Source of the DNA: Patescibacteria group bacterium
GTDB lineage: Bacteria > Patescibacteriota > Saccharimonadia > Saccharimonadales > UBA4665
Direction: 5' to 3'
Length of the DNA stretch: 64,000 nucleotides
Assembly (NCBI GenBank): GCA_030272735.1
Contig: JARXKL010000002.1
Location: forward strand, 1 to 64,000
The notes under the pieces are model-generated. The model was not told where the DNA came from. It was given only the letters and a program-made list of their open reading frames with translations, and did not search any database. Below, in pieces: positions 60,917 to 64,000 of the stretch. The number at the start of each line of letters is the position of its first letter. Positions within the stretch are counted from its first letter, which is position 1. The translations under genes were made by a program, and so were the position numbers.

Positions 60917-62615
60917 TTTGTTTACCGCCCCTTGAAACCTTGAATGCGGCTTTGTCTATGCTGTCGTGCGCACCGCGTTCTTCTTCATTAGCGTTACTAT
61001 TTTCGGTCTCGGTATCTTGTACGGCTAACTCTGCCTTAAGGCTTTCAATCTGCGCCAATATAAGCAGACGCTTGTGCTCGAGCTTACGTTCGGCCGTTCC
61101 CATCTGGTTTTTGCGTACGAGCTCAGCCGACTTATAGCGAGCTTCGGCCGCAACACGAGCTGAGCCTGTCAACATTCCTTCTGGACCAAGATAGACATCA
61201 ACAAGGTTTATACCGTTATCGCTAATTATGAACTCGCGTACTTGGTTTGAGTGATGCGTCCCACGAGATTTTAATACGTACATCAATCGGTTACGCTCGC
61301 CATTAACTTCAAAATCACGCAGTAAAAGCCAAGTATCGGCGAACGACGACACGCTATTTTCGGTTTGCTCTAAGTTTTCGTGGCCCTGTGTTAACGATGT
61401 CATCATGGCCGTAATATTTTCTGCCTTAAGCATGTCCATCATACGGCTCAACATATTTTGGGCATCGCGCACGTTGCTTGAGCTGGCAAGCGTTGTAATA
61501 GGATCGATAACAACAACTTCGGGCTTAAACTTTTGGATTACTTTATACAAAGAAGCCAGGTGCATTTCGAGCCCTTGGGACGCCGCTCGCACAGCACGGA
61601 ATTGTAGCAGGTCCTGCTTAATGTAGGGGTTAAGGTTTATGCCAATTGACTGCAGGTTGCGCGTAATTTGCTGCGGCGATTCTTCGAAAGCCACATATAA
61701 GCATTTAGCACCAGTTTTGCAGGTGGCGTCCGCTAAATAACCCGATACATTCGTTTTGCCGGTGCCAGAACTGCCTGAAACTAAAATACTAGAGCCTTTA
61801 TAGAACCCTCCGCCGAGCATGACATCAAGCTGCTCAATGCCTGAAGAAATGCGTTCTTTTGAGACCGGGTGGTTTAAGTTTAATGACGTTACCGGCATTA
61901 CAGTAATGCCATCTTCGTCAATTAAGAATGGATATTCGTTGGTACCGTGCGTTGAGCCGCGATACTTAACAACGCGTAAACGCCTGGTTGAAATTTGGTC
62001 TTCTATACGATGGTCGAGCAAAATAACACAATCTGAAACGTATTCTTCGAGACCTTGGCGTGTCAGAGACGTGTCGCCACGCTCGCCAGTAATAATTGCT
62101 GTCATTCCCTTGTCCTTGAGCCACTGAAATAAGCGGCGCAGTTCGGCGCGCAGTATCGCCTGATTCGTAAAACCAGAAAATAACGATTCAAGCGTATCTA
62201 ATACAATCCGCTTTGCGCCTATCGAATCAATGGCATAACCCAGGCGTATAAACAAACCTTCTAAGTCGTACTCACCGGCTTCTTCAATTTCACTGCGTTC
62301 GACAATAACTTGGTCAATGCGCAGTTTACCCTTTGCCACAAAGTCGTCCAAATCGTAGCCGAGCGATGCTACATTCAGCACTAAATCTTTGGCGCTTTCT
62401 TCGAAACTAATAAATACGCCGGGTTCGTTACATTCAGTAATTCCTTTTATAAGAAACTCCATGGCCAGTAGCGTTTTACCGCAACCTGCGTTTCCAGCTA
62501 TGAGCGTTGGGCGACCTTTTGGAAAGCCTCCCTCTGTTATTTCATCAAGGCCGTTTATTCCGGTAGGAGCTTTTTCAAGGCTAACGAGCACTTGCTCTTT
62601 GTGGACTTTCACCAT
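60909..62615 (-). CDS. kaiC: KaiC, double-domain clock-type ATPase/kinase
   Basis: Two RecA-like domains are complete. CI has GNAGCGKT (41-48) and the catalytic pair Glu72-Glu73. CII has GSSGTGKT (281-288) and Glu311-Glu312. The phosphorylation region reads [12 protein letters not shown] (417-428), so the positions of Thr426, Ser431 and Thr432 of cyanobacterial KaiC are Thr418, Ser423 and Ser424. The C terminus has [16 protein letters not shown] and a long charged coiled-coil extension (about 490-568). AGGAG lies 8 nt before the ATG. It is the first gene of a five-gene operon. Confidence 0.95.
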   Translation of the reverse strand: MVKVHKEQVLVSLEKAPTGINGLDEITEGGFPKGRPTLIAGNAGCGKTLLAMEFLIKGITECNEPGVFISFEESAKDLVLNVASLGYDLDDFVAKGKLRIDQVIVERSEIEEAGEYDLEGLFIRLGYAIDSIGAKRIVLDTLESLFSGFTNQAILRAELRRLFQWLKDKGMTAIITGERGDTSLTRQGLEEYVSDCVILLDHRIEDQISTRRLRVVKYRGSTHGTNEYPFLIDEDGITVMPVTSLNLNHPVSKERISSGIEQLDVMLGGGFYKGSSILVSGSSGTGKTNVSGYLADATCKTGAKCLYVAFEESPQQITRNLQSIGINLNPYIKQDLLQFRAVRAASQGLEMHLASLYKVIQKFKPEVVVIDPITTLASSSNVRDAQNMLSRMMDMLKAENITAMMTSLTQGHENLEQTENSVSSFADTWLLLRDFEVNGERNRLMYVLKSRGTHHSNQVREFIISDNGINLVDVYLGPEGMLTGSARVAAEARYKSAELVRKNQMGTAERKLEHKRLLILAQIESLKAELAVQDTETENSNANEEERGAHDSIDKAAFKVSRGGKQSG

Positions 62616-62715
62616 TGCACATGCTCCTAATTGTGTTCAGGAACCTTATTAATTCTTCATTCTACTCCTATATCCGCCAATCGCATGTACGATAACCGAT
62701 ATATCATAATTAGTC

Positions 62716-62744
62716 TTGCTTTTTGTTTGTTTATGTGCTATTGT
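62716..62744 (+). promoter_or_regulatory. Leaderless-type promoter opposite kaiC
   Basis: TTGCTT (62716-62721), a 17-nt spacer ending in TGC and TATTGT (62739-62744), followed 6 nt later by ATG 62751. It is divergent from the kai operon in a 135-nt shared region. Confidence 0.65.
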
Positions 62745-62750
62745 AGCGTA

Positions 62751-63287
62751 ATGGCTTCAATTTATGAGATTGCTCAACAAACAGAAGAAGTTGCGGAGAA
62801 TGTAGCGCTTCATACCCAAAAGTTTGAAGACATAGCTGCAGAACTTATTATGCGCAATATGGCCGTCATTATGGACCGCTTGGATCCAAACGACTACTCA
62901 TCAATGGACGCAGGCACTAAATCGAAAGTGCAAGCTGTCGCAATACACACTCGCAAAATTGCTCCTATAGAAGAGGGCGAATTAGCTCAAATGCCCTTTG
63001 AATCTCATTCAGAGTTTGTCTACAGGGCATCTGTAGTACATCCGCTACATAAAGCACAGCGTGCAATAGCCTTTGCAGATTTCGACACATACGATGTTGA
63101 GGACAGTAAAGATTACAGGACCGCAGTTCTGCTTGCAGGCAGAGGATTTAATGCCGTAGTCGGTGAAGTAGGCCATATGACCAAAATAACCCGCGAGACA
63201 AGATATTTTACTGGCAACATCGCTGCAGCAGCAGGCCGGATGGCTATAGTCGAAGGCGCAGAAACTCATGACAGCAGTAGTCGGTAG
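62751..63287 (+). CDS. Hypothetical protein divergent from kaiC
   Basis: An open frame begins at 62631, but Met 62751 (MASIYEIAQQTEEV) is chosen because a promoter ends 6 nt before it. The 178-residue product has no recognised family and no membrane segment. It is helical at the N terminus (about 1-45) and has a mixed C-terminal part. A role with the Kai genes is suggested only by the shared upstream region. Confidence 0.65.
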   Translation: MASIYEIAQQTEEVAENVALHTQKFEDIAAELIMRNMAVIMDRLDPNDYSSMDAGTKSKVQAVAIHTRKIAPIEEGELAQMPFESHSEFVYRASVVHPLHKAQRAIAFADFDTYDVEDSKDYRTAVLLAGRGFNAVVGEVGHMTKITRETRYFTGNIAAAAGRMAIVEGAETHDSSSR

Positions 63288-63359
63288 TTGAAGTATATAG
63301 AACAAAAGCACGGGCACCCAAATAACATGCTTAATAGCAATTGTGCTTATACTTAAAGG

Positions 63360-63983
63360 TTATTTTGCTCGCGGAATGAAGCCCCAACCATCTGCGCAAT
63401 ACCCAACGTTTTCGCATTCTTCTGGGTCATATGTCGGTAGTGGTTCGTTAATTATTGCGCGGTAAGCTATGCCCGAATCAAGTAATTTTTGCAATTTTGA
63501 CTGACGTTGCCATGTTAATACGACCTCAACTTCCTGAGCCCCAGCAGCCAGTGCATGTCGAGCGACTTGCACAGAATTCGAGCCCGTTGTACCAACATCT
63601 TCAAGAACTACTACCAGTTCCGGCTGCATAGCGGTGATAAGTTTACCTGCCATCTCGCTTAAATAGAGCTTCTTAGAATTTTCTGGATCTTTTTCGCTGA
63701 CTGCTCCTATTACATCGCCGTTGAAGTGCCGCGCGGTATCGATTGCTACTCTATTTGTACCATTCGCAACTCCCAAAATTATTTGGGGCAGCTCAGAATA
63801 CTCCTCCGAAATATAATCAGCTGCTACAGTTGTCCATTCTTCGTACAACGGCGATCCAATTGCGATCTTATCGAAATCGAGCTTGCGACCATGCATACCA
63901 CTTACAAATTCGTGATGCGTGCCTTCAGGGTCTAAAACCCCTGCTTCAAGTACGTGGTTTCTGAATGATTCGACGTCTGCCAT
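63360..63983 (-). CDS. Orotate-phosphoribosyltransferase-like protein
   Basis: The PRPP loop is VVVLEDVGTTGSNSV and the fold order matches PyrE-type enzymes. The end has PEECENVGYCADGWGF with two Cys. A strong AGGAG lies 11 nt upstream of the ATG. It is shorter than, and not obviously paralogous to, the two phosphoribosyltransferases of the hisS cluster, but adds a third such gene nearby. Pyrimidine salvage or synthesis is plausible. Confidence 0.85.
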   Translation of the reverse strand: MADVESFRNHVLEAGVLDPEGTHHEFVSGMHGRKLDFDKIAIGSPLYEEWTTVAADYISEEYSELPQIILGVANGTNRVAIDTARHFNGDVIGAVSEKDPENSKKLYLSEMAGKLITAMQPELVVVLEDVGTTGSNSVQVARHALAAGAQEVEVVLTWQRQSKLQKLLDSGIAYRAIINEPLPTYDPEECENVGYCADGWGFIPRAK

Positions 63984-64000
63984 TTTATGCTTCTCCTAAT

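Noticed and set aside
1-64000. Recoding of TGA as glycine, as in Gracilibacteria or SR1
   Set aside because: Many genes end at TGA with the next gene starting in ATGA overlaps, and conserved proteins need no internal TGA.
1-64000. CRISPR arrays, prophage or insertion sequences
   Set aside because: No series of regularly spaced repeats, no Cas proteins, and no transposase, integrase or phage structural protein was seen. Only the two pairs of short direct repeats remain.

Overview
The window reads as a chromosomal segment of an ultra-small bacterium of the Patescibacteria (CPR), most likely a Saccharibacteria (TM7)-type organism. The grounds are dense, overlapping genes, a monoderm-style type IV pilus locus without a secretin, a ComEC, many short lineage-type hypothetical genes, and single-copy housekeeping genes. 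TGA is a normal stop (for example after the phosphoribosyltransferase ending at 51888), so the UGA-glycine code of Gracilibacteria/SR1 is excluded. The phylum call is inference from gene content, not from a marker tree.

Layout. 1-676 is the start of recA (minus, cut by the window). 833-10978 is a type IV pilus locus (pilins, PilB, PilC, minor pilins, a large pilin-like lectin adhesin, PilM, PilN, PilO and a small membrane protein). 11002-17653 is a minus-strand block with ruvC-ruvA-aldo/keto reductase-ruvB, yebC, comEC and a KGG stress protein. 17767-22322 holds a glycosyltransferase, a 2H phosphoesterase, an SPFH protein and a surface metalloprotease. 23074-25141 is a CsoR-controlled metal operon. 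25213-33905 holds transporters, HIT, a tRNA-Lys and a cluster of ATP-grasp ligases with a RimB-type protease. 33951-39097 is the heat-shock block (hrcA, grpE, dnaK, dnaJ) with two CIRCE operators. 39099-49080 carries a guanylate-kinase-like gene, an O-antigen-ligase-like gene, lepA, murJ, ftsH, tilS, a TauE-type gene and tRNA-Met.

The accessory end is the most interesting part. 49124-56115 combines two paralogous phosphoribosyltransferases, hisS, two paralogous HAD phosphatases, a LOG-like protein, an APH-fold kinase and a candidate structured RNA gene. 56187-58744 is a three-gene redox cassette bounded by 56-bp near-identical direct repeats. 58757-62615 is a compact five-gene kaiC-kaiB-kaiB-histidine kinase-response regulator operon. 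The window closes with a hypothetical gene and a third phosphoribosyltransferase.

Regulation. Several genes have a good -10 box only 6-8 nt upstream of the ATG, which predicts leaderless mRNAs alongside normal Shine-Dalgarno genes. CIRCE and the CsoR operator overlap their promoter core elements.
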